Below are positions 28,028 to 37,409 of a DNA stretch of 46,006 nucleotides, one piece after another. Positions within the stretch are counted from its first letter, which is position 1. Each line of letters begins with the position of its first letter. Both the position numbers and the translations under genes were made by a program. Origin of the DNA: Stenotrophomonas pictorum JCM 9942 (GTDB lineage Bacteria; Pseudomonadota; Gammaproteobacteria; Xanthomonadales; Xanthomonadaceae); NCBI RefSeq assembly GCF_001310775.1, contig NZ_BAZI01000002.1, forward strand, positions 1 to 46,006, in the 5' to 3' direction. Under the pieces are notes generated by a model, which was not told the origin of the DNA, ran no database searches, and was given only the letters and a program-made list of their open reading frames with translations.

Positions 28028-28104
28028 TGGCGCCCGAAGTTGGACTCGAACCAACGACCCCCTGATTAACAGTCAAGTGCTCTAACCGGCTGAGCTATTC
28101 GGGC
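28028..28104 (-). tRNA. tRNA-Asn (GTT)
   Basis: The minus strand reads GCCCGAATAGCTCAG at the 5' end and closes with TTCGGGC-G-CCA, so the acceptor stem pairs over seven bases. The anticodon loop is CTGTTAA with anticodon GTT, and the T-arm is GGTTCGAGTCC. It is 77 nt long with an encoded CCA end. Confidence 0.96.
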
Positions 28105-28113
28105 GAGGCGCAC

Positions 28114-28142
28114 ATTGTATTGATGTGCGCACCTGGGCGCAA
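28114..28142 (-). promoter_or_regulatory. Promoter of tRNA-Asn
   Basis: On the minus strand, TTGCGC (28142-28137) and TACAAT (28119-28114) are 17 bp apart, ending ten bases before the mature tRNA 5' end, which is good spacing for a stable RNA promoter. Confidence 0.65.
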
Positions 28143-28179
28143 GAGTGAATTTCACGCGCGATGGCCGTGCGTGCGGATG

Positions 28180-28737
28180 TCAGGTGCAGGGTGCAGGCGA
28201 ACTGGATCTGGCGAGCCGTATGCGGCCCGTGTTGTTGATGATGATCTGGATCGACTGGCGGTTGTCGATGCAGGTTGTGATGGTGAGATTGCTGCCGGCG
28301 CTCCGTCCGTCGGGAAGGTAGCGGGCTTGGTTGCGGCCGGCCGACGAGGTGATACGGATGTCGTTGTCCGGGCTTCTTGTCTCGGTAGCAACTATGTGGC
28401 TTGGGTGGTCCGGTCTTCTGTTGCCATCGGAGTCCATGAACACCAGCCAGCCCGCTGTCCAGTCAGGCGTGGTGTGGCAGGTGCTTCCATTGGTGGAAGG
28501 GCAGGTCGCAACGATCGAGCGATGGGTGACCGCCCGACTCCTTGCCAGGTTCAGGTGCGCAACCAACAGGTTGTTGGCGGCGATGCCGCGCTGTCGTTTC
28601 AGCAGCTCGCTGAACGAAGGTGCAGCCAGCGCCAGGGTGATGGCGATGATGGAGGTGGTGACCAGCAGTTCGATCAGGGTGACGCCGGTGGAGCAGATGT
28701 ACTGGGGCTGATGCCTGGGGCGCGGTGCTCTGGCCAT
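28180..28737 (-). CDS. fimT: FimT-type pseudopilin, candidate DNA-uptake pilin
   Basis: A 185-residue GspH/FimT family prepilin with the cleavage site STG|VTLIELLVTTSIIAITLALAAPSF, the pattern RQRGIAANNLLVAHLNLARSRAV and conserved cysteines (TCPST, TTCID, APCT). Near the C-terminus is NNTGRIRLARS: the GRxR motif is known from FimT proteins that bind DNA during natural transformation in Legionella and relatives. It stands alone on the minus strand, outside the fimU operon. DNA binding is inferred from the motif. Confidence 0.8.
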   Translation of the reverse strand: MARAPRPRHQPQYICSTGVTLIELLVTTSIIAITLALAAPSFSELLKRQRGIAANNLLVAHLNLARSRAVTHRSIVATCPSTNGSTCHTTPDWTAGWLVFMDSDGNRRPDHPSHIVATETRSPDNDIRITSSAGRNQARYLPDGRSAGSNLTITTCIDNRQSIQIIINNTGRIRLARSSSPAPCT

Positions 28738-28867
28738 GCTTCCTCCTTTGCCCGGTCCGGATGAAGAGAAGTGGCTATCGTTGTTCGAGACAAGGGCGCG
28801 CGTTATCAGACAGTTGCAGTACGAGTGGTAGGGAAGCTGCCCGGCCAGTTGTCATCCGGCGGCTCGC

Positions 28868-28873
28868 TATAAT
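28868..28873 (+). promoter_or_regulatory. Predicted -10 element of uvrB
   Basis: A consensus TATAAT lies 27 bp before the uvrB ATG. The nearest TTGTCA (28849-28854) is only 13 bp upstream, so the -35 is unclear. No LexA box was recognised by eye. Confidence 0.35.
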
Positions 28874-28899
28874 CGGCAAGTCCCGTTGTTGAAGCTGCC

Positions 28900-30915
28900 A
28901 TGACCGACCGTTTCCAGCTCGTCTCCCCGTACTCGCCCGCAGGTGATCAGCCGGCCGCGATTGAAAAGCTCGTCGCCAACTTCGAGGCGGGGATCGCCAA
29001 GCAGACGCTGCTGGGGGTCACCGGTTCGGGCAAGACCTACACCATCGCCAATGTGGTGCAGCAGGTGCAGCGGCCGACCCTGGTGATGGCACCCAACAAG
29101 ACCCTGGCAGCGCAGCTGTACGGCGAGTTCAAGGCGTTCTTCCCGCATAACGCGGTGGAGTACTTCGTCAGCTACTACGACTACTATCAGCCCGAAGCCT
29201 ATGTGCCGTCTTCGGACACCTTCATCGAGAAGGACAGCTCGATCAACGAGCACATCGAGCAGATGCGTCTGGCCGCGACCAAGACGCTGTTGTCGCGCCC
29301 CGATGCGATCGTGGTGGCCACCGTGTCGGCGATCTATGGCCTCGGTGCGCCGGAAGACTATCTGTCGTTGCGGCTGATCCTGTCCACGGGCGAGCGCATC
29401 GATCAGCGTGATCTGATCAAGCATCTCACCCAGCTGCAGTACACCCGCAACGAATACGAGCTGCAGCGCGGCACCTTCCGTGTGCGCGGTGAGGTGATCG
29501 ATGTGTTTCCCGCGGAGCTGGACAGCGAGGCATTGCGCATCGAGCTGTTCGATGGCGAGATCGAGCGGCTGGGGATGTTCGATCCACTCACCGGCGAAAG
29601 TCTGCGCAAGCTGCAGCGCTACACGATCTATCCGAAGACGCACTACGCGACCACGCGTGAGCGGGTGCTGGCGGCGGTCGAGACCATCAAGGTCGAGTTG
29701 AAGGAGCGTCTGGAACAGCTGTATGCGCAGAACAAGCTGGTGGAGGCGCAGCGGTTGGCGCAGCGCACCCAGTTCGATCTGGAAATGATGGCCGAGGTCG
29801 GCTACTGCAACGGCATCGAGAACTACTCGCGGCACCTCACCGGCAAGGCGCCGGGCGAGCCGCCGCCGACGTTGTTCGATTACCTGCCGGCCGATGCGCT
29901 ACTGGTGATCGACGAATCGCATGTGACCATTCCGCAGATCGGAGCGATGTACAAGGGTGATCGCTCGCGCAAGGAGACGCTGGTGGAGTTCGGCTTCCGT
30001 CTGCCGTCTGCGCTGGACAACCGCCCCCTGCGTTTCGAGGAATGGGAGGCGCGCTCGCCACGCAGCATCTATGTGTCGGCCACGCCCGGGCCGTACGAGC
30101 TGCGCGAATCCGGCGAGGAAATCACCGAGCTGGTGGTGCGGCCGACGGGGCTGGTGGATCCACCGGTCGAGATCCGGCCGGTGGGCACGCAGGTTGATGA
30201 TCTGATGTCCGAGTGCAATGCGCGGATCAAGATGGGCGATCGCGTGCTGGTCACCACGCTGACCAAGCGCATGGCGGAGAACCTGACCGAGTACCTGGGC
30301 GAGCACGGCATCCGCGTGCGCTATCTGCATTCGGATGTGGACACCGTGGAGCGTGTGGAGATCATCCGTGACCTGCGCCTGGGCAAGTTCGACGTGCTGG
30401 TCGGCATCAACCTGTTGCGCGAGGGCCTGGATATGCCAGAGGTGTCGCTGGTGGCGATCCTGGATGCGGACAAGGAGGGCTTCCTGCGTTCAACCGGCTC
30501 GTTGATCCAGACCATTGGCCGCGCGGCGCGCAACGTACGTGGCAAGGCCATCCTGTATGCGGACAAGATCACCCGTTCGATGCAGGCGGCCATTGATGAG
30601 ACCGACCGGCGTCGGCAGAAACAGGTCGAGTACAACGAGGCCCATGGCATCGTGCCCAAATCGGTGGCGCGTGCCATCGTGGATATCCTCGAGGGGGCGC
30701 ATGAGGAGTCCTCGCCCAAGTCCAGTGCCAAGGGCAAGGGGCGGCGTGTGGCCGAGCCGGAGGCCGACTATCTGCCGATGGAGCCGGCCAGGCTGGCCGC
30801 GCGGATCAAGGAGCTGGAGCAGCAGATGTACCAGCATGCGCGTGACCTGGAGTTCGAGGATGCGGCCCGTGTGCGCGACAAGATCCATCGCCTGAAAGAA
30901 GCCAATCTGGGCTGA
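28900..30915 (+). CDS. uvrB: UvrABC system protein B
   Basis: The 671-residue DNA-damage-recognition helicase of nucleotide excision repair. It has Walker A GVTGSGKT (39-46), the beta-hairpin region [27 protein letters not shown] (motif II), helicase motifs [23 protein letters not shown] and QTIGRAARN, and the C-terminal UVR domain [19 protein letters not shown] that binds UvrC. The length matches the family. Confidence 0.98.
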   Translation: MTDRFQLVSPYSPAGDQPAAIEKLVANFEAGIAKQTLLGVTGSGKTYTIANVVQQVQRPTLVMAPNKTLAAQLYGEFKAFFPHNAVEYFVSYYDYYQPEAYVPSSDTFIEKDSSINEHIEQMRLAATKTLLSRPDAIVVATVSAIYGLGAPEDYLSLRLILSTGERIDQRDLIKHLTQLQYTRNEYELQRGTFRVRGEVIDVFPAELDSEALRIELFDGEIERLGMFDPLTGESLRKLQRYTIYPKTHYATTRERVLAAVETIKVELKERLEQLYAQNKLVEAQRLAQRTQFDLEMMAEVGYCNGIENYSRHLTGKAPGEPPPTLFDYLPADALLVIDESHVTIPQIGAMYKGDRSRKETLVEFGFRLPSALDNRPLRFEEWEARSPRSIYVSATPGPYELRESGEEITELVVRPTGLVDPPVEIRPVGTQVDDLMSECNARIKMGDRVLVTTLTKRMAENLTEYLGEHGIRVRYLHSDVDTVERVEIIRDLRLGKFDVLVGINLLREGLDMPEVSLVAILDADKEGFLRSTGSLIQTIGRAARNVRGKAILYADKITRSMQAAIDETDRRRQKQVEYNEAHGIVPKSVARAIVDILEGAHEESSPKSSAKGKGRRVAEPEADYLPMEPARLAARIKELEQQMYQHARDLEFEDAARVRDKIHRLKEANLG

Positions 30916-30949
30916 TCGCAGGCAATGTGAAAATTTTTTTGAAAAACTA

Positions 30950-30978
30950 TTGTCCTTCCCGGATTGCAGGGTTAAGAT
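30950..30978 (+). promoter_or_regulatory. Promoter of tRNA-Val
   Basis: TTGTCC (30950-30955) and TAAGAT (30973-30978) are 17 bp apart. An A/T-rich tract just upstream (around 30930-30947) resembles an UP element, as is common for tRNA promoters. Confidence 0.65.
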
Positions 30979-31012
30979 ACGCGCCCTCGCAACGACAAAT
31001 TGTTGCTGAGAA

Positions 31013-31087
31013 GGGCGGTTAGCTCAGCGGTAGAGCACTACCTTGACATGGTAGGGGTCACAGGTTCGAACCCTGTACCGCCCACCA
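31013..31087 (+). tRNA. tRNA-Val (GAC)
   Basis: GGGCGGT at the 5' end pairs with ACCGCCC at the 3' end, followed by A-CCA. The D-arm is AGCTCAGCGGTAGAGC, the anticodon loop is TTGACAT with GAC, and the T-arm is GGTTCGAACCC. It is 75 nt long with an encoded CCA. It lies at the left border of the type IV secretion locus. Confidence 0.96.
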
Positions 31088-31123
31088 CTAAGTACCTTAG
31101 ATTGCAGGGAACAGTGGATAAGA

Positions 31124-31152
31124 AAAAAAGCCGGCCCAGTGCCGGCTTTTTT
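31124..31152 (+). terminator. Terminator after tRNA-Val
   Basis: AAAAAAGCCGGC (31124-31135) pairs with GCCGGCTTTTTT (31141-31152) around a five-base loop. Confidence 0.85.
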
Positions 31153-31740
31153 GTTGCCGCGGGCCGGGCTGCAGATCGTTCCTCGGCATCGCCAGCATAC
31201 GGCTCTTTGCCGCAGCGCCCATGTTCCGTCGTCGAGCGGCTGTCAGGATCGGGTGGGGTGTGCTCTGACCTTGGGTGTCAGGATGCTCGGTAATCGTGCG
31301 GATGGGGTGTTCTACTTTCGTATCGTCCCCGTGCGGTTCCCGGATGTCTGTTTTCGTCTTTTGGGCCGCCATCATGTATGCCGGCGTTTCCTGCCAAGCC
31401 TCCATTATCTGTTGTGCTTGAAAGCCGGTTCGTCGGCCTTTCACCTTCATTGCGTCGCTCCGTCCCGGCACGCGGGTAGGTGCTTTACGTCTTCTGCTTT
31501 ACCTGCATATCCGGGTTCCGGAGTTGTGGACTGCATCTCGTCTGCCGGGCGGTCAGGCCTTCCATACTGGAGTACGCCTTGACCGGCGTGCGAGGCGTCC
31601 TGCGGTCTAGGCGGTGGGTGATGACCTCCGTGTCATCGCACGGTACCCCAGAACATGCGGTAACCGTGTGTTGCGCGTGACCTGCGCGTTGCCGGGATCG
31701 TAAAAAATCTAGACGGGTCCTATGGAATGGAGATCGGGAT
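31153..31740. other. Non-coding leader upstream of virD4
   Basis: About 590 bp with no convincing gene: the open frames here lack recognisable domains and good ribosome-binding sites. One near-perfect dyad, CACGGTACC (31639-31647) and GGTAACCGTG (31659-31668), lies about 75 bp before the virD4 start and could be an operator. GGAGAT at 31729-31734 is the probable virD4 ribosome-binding site. Confidence 0.5.
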
Positions 31741-33412
31741 TTGACCAGGAACAAATGGATTGCTCTGGCCCTCACTATCGTCCTGTTCGGCGTAGCGGCT
31801 ACATGGTGTCCGGGTATGTCGTGCTGTTGTTGCTCAAGGCCGATACCGCGAATTTCGGTGTACTGACCTACAAGCAATATCTCAACGCCTTGAGCGTGCC
31901 GCAGTGGGCGCCGTACGCCGCCAGGATACGGCTTGCCGGCTACATCGGATTTGGTGTCTGTGGTGCCTTGTGGGTCGCAACGGTCCTGATGCTGTTCCGT
32001 CCGCGCAAGCGCTCTCTGCATGGAGATGCACGGTTTGCCAGTGCATCGGACCTGGCCGCGCAGGGCATGTTCAAATCCGGCGGCACCGGACTGATCGTCG
32101 GCAAATTCGGGGGCAGGATTGTGCGTCTGCCGGGGCAGCAGTTTGCGATCCTGGCGGCGCCAACGCGCTCGGGAAAAGGCGTTGGCATCGTGGTTCCCAA
32201 TCTCCTGGACTACGAGCAGTCCGTGGTGGTGCTGGACATCAAGCAGGAGAATTTCGATCTGACCAGTGGCTGGCGGGCAAGCCAAGGGCAGGAGGTATAT
32301 CTGTTCAATCCGTTTGCCGAGGATCGCCGCACCCATCGCTGGAACCCGCTGACCTATGTTTCAGCCGATCCTGTGTTCCGGGTATCGGATCTGATGAGCA
32401 TCGCGGCGATGTTGTATCCAGATGGCTCCGATGATCAGAAATTCTGGATCAGCCAAGCCCGCAATGCGTTCATGGCGTTCGCCTTGTACCTGTTCGAGAA
32501 CCGCGATGACGAGCGGCGTTCCGGCTTTCCAGGCGCCAGCGGGGTTCCGACACTCGGCGCTATCTATCGGCTGTCTTCCGGTGACGGTACCGATCTCAAG
32601 CCTTACCTGAAAGGACTGGCGGCACGGCCGTTCCTCAGTGCCAATACGCGCTCGGCGTTCTCGAACCTGCTGTCCCAGGCTGACGAGACATTCGCCTCGA
32701 TCATGGGAACGTTCAAGGAGCCGCTCAATGCCTGGATCAATCCGGTTCTTGATGCGGCCACCAGTGCGGATGACTTCCTGCTGACGGATCTGCGCAAGAA
32801 GAAGATGACGATCTACATAGGCATCCAGCCCAACAAGCTGGCTGAGAGCCGATTGATCGTGAATCTGCTTTTCAGCCAGATCATCAACCTCAACACCAAG
32901 GAACTGCCCCGGGGCAATCCGGAGCTCAAGTATCAGTGCCTGCTGTTGATGGATGAGTTCACTGCCATCGGGCGTGTGGACATCATTACTTCCGCGGTGG
33001 CGTACATGGCGGGCTACAACCTTCGTCTGCTGCCGATCATCCAGTCCATGGCACAGCTGGATGCAACGTATGGCAAGGACGTATCGCGCACCATCATCAC
33101 CAACCACGCGCTGCAGATTCTGTACGCCCCGCGTGAGCAGCAGGATGCCAATGACTACTCCGAGATGCTTGGCTACACTACGGTGCGCCGTAAAAACGTC
33201 ACCAAAGGCCGCGAGACCAGTCATAGCACCAGTGAAGAACGCCGGGCGCTGATGCTGCCACAGGAGCTGAAAGCCATGGGGGCGGAGGCACAGGTATTTC
33301 TGTATGAGGCATTGCCAACCCGGTGAAATGCGAAAAAATCCGCTATTACCAGGATCGCTACTTCACATCCCGTCTATTGCCCCGGGTGATTGCGCCGGTA
33401 CTGACGCTCTGA
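31741..33412 (+). CDS. virD4: Type IV secretion coupling ATPase VirD4, interrupted by two -1 frameshifts
   Basis: VirD4 recruits effectors at the inner membrane and feeds them to the channel. Start TTG 31741 (MTRNKWIALALTIVLFGVAATW) has GGAGAT upstream. Near 31805 one missing G (TGGTG for TGGGTG) breaks the frame before SGYVVLLLLKAD. Near 33320 a missing C (AACCCGG for AACCCCGG) creates a false stop; after repair the protein ends VKCEKIRYYQDRYFTSRLLPR at 33412. The restored length is 557 residues. It has two N-terminal helices, Walker A APTRSGKGVG (about residue 140) and Walker B LLLMDEFTAIG. It is the first gene of the secretion locus. Confidence 0.92.
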
Positions 33413-33818
33413 AGCGGAGTTTTCCTACGCTCGCGTACAGGGTCAGCGGCTTGTCTTAGGTGATCATCTTGAAACTGTGCGCCAGTCGATTGACGTTCAT
33501 CTTCCCGGAAGGCAGATTCTGTTCAACCGCAAGACGGCGGGTGACATAAAACCGTCGCGCGGTTCTGCTGGATGCTCTGGGGGAGTGATGAGGCAGGGAA
33601 GTCAGGGGCCATGCCGCCTGTTGAATATTTTTCCCGTGATACGGAGATCACCTTTTCGTATGCACACCCGTCTTGGCCTGCCGGAATCATCCCTGGTCCG
33701 CTGTCCGTAGATGACTTGAAGTTGATTGCCCTGCGATTCCCTGGGAAGGATCCGTCGCGCCTTTTCCCTTGTAGTTCGATCTTTCCATCCGCGCTGGCGA
33801 ATGGGTAACGAGGTGAAT
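33413..33818. other. Intergenic stretch virD4-virB7, possible second promoter region
   Basis: About 405 bp without a recognisable gene. It is the only large gap between virD4 and the tightly packed virB genes, so it may hold the promoter of virB7 and following genes. The only structure seen is a weak AACCG/CGGTT hairpin (33550-33564). GAGG at 33810-33813 serves virB7. Confidence 0.5.
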
Positions 33819-34268
33819 GTGAAGCGTCTTCTTCAGAATATTTTTGTGCTGACAGCGACAGGTCTGATGCTGGCCGGCTGTGGCACGACGCCTGCCCGGG
33901 ATTTTGGCGGGCGCTGGCAACCGGTAAACCGTTTCGCCAGTACGACGCAGGAGATCCCGCTTTACAGCAGCTATGTGTACCAGGCGACGCCAATGGACGG
34001 CACGCTCAAGGCCATGCTTGAGCGTTGGGCCAAGGATGCGGGAATGACCTTGGATTATCGGCTCAGCTCCGATTACACCTTGCATGGTGCGGTCTCGAGG
34101 ATCGGTACTACCAATCCACACGAGGCCATGACTGACGTCACTGCCGCCTATGCGATGCAGGGGGTGTCTGTTTCGATCGTGGGTAACAGCATCGTGGTGC
34201 AAACCGTGACCCAAGGGGCTGCACCGGTCGCGTCGACGGCCAGTGGGCCGCTTCATAACGGAAGCTGA
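33819..34268 (+). CDS. virB7: VirB7 lipoprotein, long X-T4SS form with N0-like domain
   Basis: A 149-residue outer-membrane lipoprotein. A signal sequence MKRLLQNIFVLTATGLMLAGC ends in a lipobox whose cysteine is lipidated. Canonical VirB7 is about 50 residues; here about 100 more follow, with ATPMDGTLKAMLERWAKDAGMTLDYRLSSDYTLHGAVS and NSIVVQTV, the layout of the N0/STN-like domain known from the Xanthomonas citri VirB7. GTG 33819 with GAGG upstream was chosen; ATG 33801 and GTG 33813 are in frame. It forms the outer core layer with VirB9 and VirB10. Confidence 0.88.
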   Translation: MKRLLQNIFVLTATGLMLAGCGTTPARDFGGRWQPVNRFASTTQEIPLYSSYVYQATPMDGTLKAMLERWAKDAGMTLDYRLSSDYTLHGAVSRIGTTNPHEAMTDVTAAYAMQGVSVSIVGNSIVVQTVTQGAAPVASTASGPLHNGS

Positions 34269-34354
34269 CGCGGCACTGCAAGCAGCGAACCCGGTGTGCC
34301 CACGCTACGCGTACAGCGCATCCCTCTTGATGGCCATGCAGCACGGATGAATCC

Positions 34355-35374
34355 ATGTTCGGTAGAAAGGATGCAGGCAGCAGTCAGAAGGTCGATCACG
34401 CAGTGGCCAAGGCCGTCAGCTACGAGTTGACTGTTGCCGATATGGCACGACGCAGCGAGCGTCGCGCCTGGCGGGTGGCGAGCGTCTCGTTGCTGATGTC
34501 ATTGGCACTGGTCGGCGGCTATTACTACATGCTGCCGTTGAAGGAAAAAGTGCCCTTCCTGGTGATGGCCGATGCCTACACCGGCACTGCCACCGTAGCC
34601 CGGCTGAGCGGCACCTTCCAGGGTGAAACCATTACCGCCCATGAAGCGATCAATCGCAGCAATGTGGCCCAGTATGTATTGGCGCGCGAGTCGTTCGATT
34701 CGGCGGTCATGGGACTGCGGGACTGGGACCTAGTGTTCACCATGTCGTCCGAACCGGTGGCTGCCACGCAGCGGCAACGCTATGCGAACAATAATCCGCA
34801 GAACCCGGTTTACGTATACGGCGTCAACAAGGCGATACGGATCAAGATCCTGAGCATCACCCCGTTGGGTGCCGAACCCGATGGTGGCTTCCGAGGCGCT
34901 TCGGTACGCATCCAGCGTAGCCTGCTGGACAAGAACACGGGTGTTGCGCAATTTCTCGACAACCAGCTGGTCACGATGCGGTTTGAGTATCGCACTGATC
35001 TGGCGCTGTCCGAACACGACCGCGTACTGAATCCGCTCGCTTTTCAGGTGACCGAATACCGGGTTGACAACGACTACGCGCGCGGTGTGCCGGTACCGGA
35101 TGACGCGGCGATGGCTCCTTCATCCCTGCAGGCGTCGATGCACGCCAATTACGATCCGACCTCTTCCGAGGCAGCCACCCTGATCGATCCGGCTGCGGGT
35201 CAGCCGGGTTCCCTGCCGGCTCAACCCGCGCCGGGCCACTCCATGCCCCAGGGAGCCGCCGGGCAAGTCATGCCAGGGATGGTGCTGCCAGGCCACGTCG
35301 CACCACCGCAATCGGAGCGGCCGCGTGGCCAAGGAATTTCCACCGGAACTGCTGAGGGAGTTGGCAACCGATGA
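34355..35374 (+). CDS. virB8: Inner-membrane T4SS protein VirB8
   Basis: A 339-residue protein with a cytoplasmic start, one membrane helix (about 45-65, VASVSLLMSLALVGGYYYML) and the periplasmic NTF2-like VirB8 domain, with AINRSNVAQYVLARESFD, RYANNNPQNPVYVYG and ALNPLAFQVTEYRVD-like segments. The extra Pro/Gln-rich C-terminal tail (about 255-339) is longer than in plasmid systems. It overlaps virB9 by four bases (ATGA). Confidence 0.93.
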   Translation: MFGRKDAGSSQKVDHAVAKAVSYELTVADMARRSERRAWRVASVSLLMSLALVGGYYYMLPLKEKVPFLVMADAYTGTATVARLSGTFQGETITAHEAINRSNVAQYVLARESFDSAVMGLRDWDLVFTMSSEPVAATQRQRYANNNPQNPVYVYGVNKAIRIKILSITPLGAEPDGGFRGASVRIQRSLLDKNTGVAQFLDNQLVTMRFEYRTDLALSEHDRVLNPLAFQVTEYRVDNDYARGVPVPDDAAMAPSSLQASMHANYDPTSSEAATLIDPAAGQPGSLPAQPAPGHSMPQGAAGQVMPGMVLPGHVAPPQSERPRGQGISTGTAEGVGNR

Positions 35375-36147
35375 GTAGTGCAAGAGTTTGGTGGACCATC
35401 CTGGTCCTGTTGCCGATGTTGGCCGGGTTCAGTGCTCCGGTTGCAGCGCAGGCGGTGCACCAGTACGAATACGAGAAGGACCGCATCTATCCGGTCCGTA
35501 CCGGATTGGGGCTGACGACACAGATCGAACTCAGTCCCCACGAGAAGATCCTCGACTACAGCACCGGTTTCAGCAATGGCTGGGAGCTGACGCGTCGTGA
35601 GAACGTGTTCTATCTGAAGCCTAAAAATATCGATGTCGACACCAACATGATGGTGCGCACCGAAACCCATTCCTACATCTTCGAATTGAAGGTGGTCGCG
35701 ACCGACTGGCGCCAGCTTGAACAGGCGCGGCGGGCCGGCGTGCAGTACAAGATCACCTTCAACTATCCCGGCGGCACCGAGTTCAGTGCGGCCCGGCAAG
35801 CTGTTGAGGAAGAGCTCCAGCCGCTGGTGAGTGCGGAGCTGGCCAAGGACCGTCACTACAATTTCGATTACGCGTATTCCACACGTAGCGCGAAGAAAAT
35901 GGGTTGGCTGATTCCAGTCAATGCCTATGACGATGGACGCTTCACCTACCTGAGGCTGCCTGTGTCGCCGCAGTATAAAACCGGTATTTTCCCCGCGGTG
36001 TTTGGTCGCGAGACCGAACATGGCGAGGATTTTGTCGTCAACACCACGGTCGAGGGCAATGCGCTGATCGTGCACGGAACCTATCCCTACCTGGTGATCC
36101 GTCATGGTGACAGCGTGGTGGGCTTGCGAAGGAACGTGAAGAAATGA
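35371..36147 (+). CDS. virB9: Outer core protein VirB9
   Basis: A 258-residue periplasmic protein with a signal peptide (to AAQAV). The N-terminal domain has YEYEKDRIYPVRTGLGLTTQIELSPHEKI, and the C-terminal beta-sandwich has NFDYAYSTRSAKKMGWLIPVNAYDDGRFTYLRL, the VirB9/CagX pattern. It overlaps virB8 and virB10 by ATGA, showing coupled synthesis of core subunits. Confidence 0.95.
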   Translation: MSSARVWWTILVLLPMLAGFSAPVAAQAVHQYEYEKDRIYPVRTGLGLTTQIELSPHEKILDYSTGFSNGWELTRRENVFYLKPKNIDVDTNMMVRTETHSYIFELKVVATDWRQLEQARRAGVQYKITFNYPGGTEFSAARQAVEEELQPLVSAELAKDRHYNFDYAYSTRSAKKMGWLIPVNAYDDGRFTYLRLPVSPQYKTGIFPAVFGRETEHGEDFVVNTTVEGNALIVHGTYPYLVIRHGDSVVGLRRNVKK

Positions 36148-37394
36148 GCCAGCACACTATCCCCGGCAATGCGGCGGACAATGCGCGCGATCAGGGCGGC
36201 GAGAGCGCACCGGAAGTCATCGATTCAACCTCGAGCAATCCCTATTACGGTAGGGCATACGCCGAGTCAGCCCCGGATCTTGACGCCGCCGCACCGAAGT
36301 TGCGCTCGGCCGAAGAGCAGCGCTTGAATCGCAAGGCGCTGTTTTTTCTGGGCAGCATTGTGGTGCTGCTCATTTCCATGGGCTTCCTGCTGCTGCGCAA
36401 ATCCAGGGATGATCAGCAGTTGCCGGCCAAGGTCAATGAGACGGCGCGCGTATCCACGCCGGAACTGCCGACCGCGCCGCCGTTGGAACAGCAGGTGCAG
36501 GCTGCTCCCATTCCAATGTTGCCGCCGTTGCCACCGCAGGAGTTGCCGCGCGCGCCGGCAATGTTCGCTGCCCCGTCTGCGATACACGACTCCAGCAGTG
36601 GCCCGAGCCTGATGGACCGGCGTATGGGATCGGTCGGGGGCATGGGCAGTGGCGATGGGCAGGGTGCTAACGGCGGTGCGTCCGCGGGGATGGACGACTA
36701 CACGCGCGCGATGCTGGCGCAACTACCCGGCAACCAGCCGCCACAAGAGGCCAAAGTGCGTCGCGGCCCGGACGTGGAAGATGTTTCCAGTGCCAGTTTC
36801 CTCCGTAGTCCGGATGCGCTGCTCGTACGTGGTACGTACCTGCGCTGCGTACTTGAAACCCGCATCATCACCGATGTGCCAGGTTTCACCTCCTGCCTCC
36901 TGACCGAGCCGGTGTATTCCATCAATGGCCGCAGCCTGCTGTTGCCAAAGGGCTCGAAAATCTACGGCGCCTATGGCGGTGGTCCCAGCGGAGAGCGTGT
37001 CGCGGTGGTATGGGACCGCATCACCACTCCCAATGGTATCGACGTGGCCATGTCCAGTCCGGGGGTTGACCAGCTCGGTGGAGCCGGTCACCCGGGCCAG
37101 TACAGCGCACACTGGGGCAGCCGCATCACCTCCGCGCTGATGATCAGTCTGCTTGCCGATGCCTTCAAATATGCCGCTGCCGAACATGGCCCGGAATCGA
37201 CAACGATCACCAACAGCGGCCTGGCCATCCAGTCACCTTATGAAAGTGCCACGGCACGCACCATGGAGCGACTGGCCAATGAGGCGCTGAGTCAGCGTCG
37301 GCCACCCACTGTCACCATCAACCAGGGTGTTGTGGTCAGTGTCTACGTGGCCAAGGACGTCGATTTCAGCGACGTGCTGCCCATGCGCCGCTGA
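36144..37394 (+). CDS. virB10: Core channel protein VirB10
   Basis: A 416-residue TrbI/VirB10 family protein. It has an N-terminal cytoplasmic part, one inner-membrane helix (about 68-88, LFFLGSIVVLLISMGFLLL), a Pro-rich periplasmic linker with PPLPPQELPRAP, and the C-terminal barrel domain with LLVRGTYLRCVLETRIITDVPG, LLLPKGSKIYGAYGG and PTVTINQGVVVSVYVAKDVDF. It spans both membranes and senses ATPase activity. Confidence 0.96.
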   Translation: MSQHTIPGNAADNARDQGGESAPEVIDSTSSNPYYGRAYAESAPDLDAAAPKLRSAEEQRLNRKALFFLGSIVVLLISMGFLLLRKSRDDQQLPAKVNETARVSTPELPTAPPLEQQVQAAPIPMLPPLPPQELPRAPAMFAAPSAIHDSSSGPSLMDRRMGSVGGMGSGDGQGANGGASAGMDDYTRAMLAQLPGNQPPQEAKVRRGPDVEDVSSASFLRSPDALLVRGTYLRCVLETRIITDVPGFTSCLLTEPVYSINGRSLLLPKGSKIYGAYGGGPSGERVAVVWDRITTPNGIDVAMSSPGVDQLGGAGHPGQYSAHWGSRITSALMISLLADAFKYAAAEHGPESTTITNSGLAIQSPYESATARTMERLANEALSQRRPPTVTINQGVVVSVYVAKDVDFSDVLPMRR

Positions 37395-37409
37395 CGTCAG
37401 GGATCGATC

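Noticed and set aside
28867-29835. A 322-codon minus-strand frame over uvrB
   Set aside because: It is an antisense shadow of a well-conserved gene.
31139-31582. A 147-codon frame between tRNA-Val and virD4
   Set aside because: No homology pattern, no ribosome-binding site, and it starts inside the tRNA terminator.
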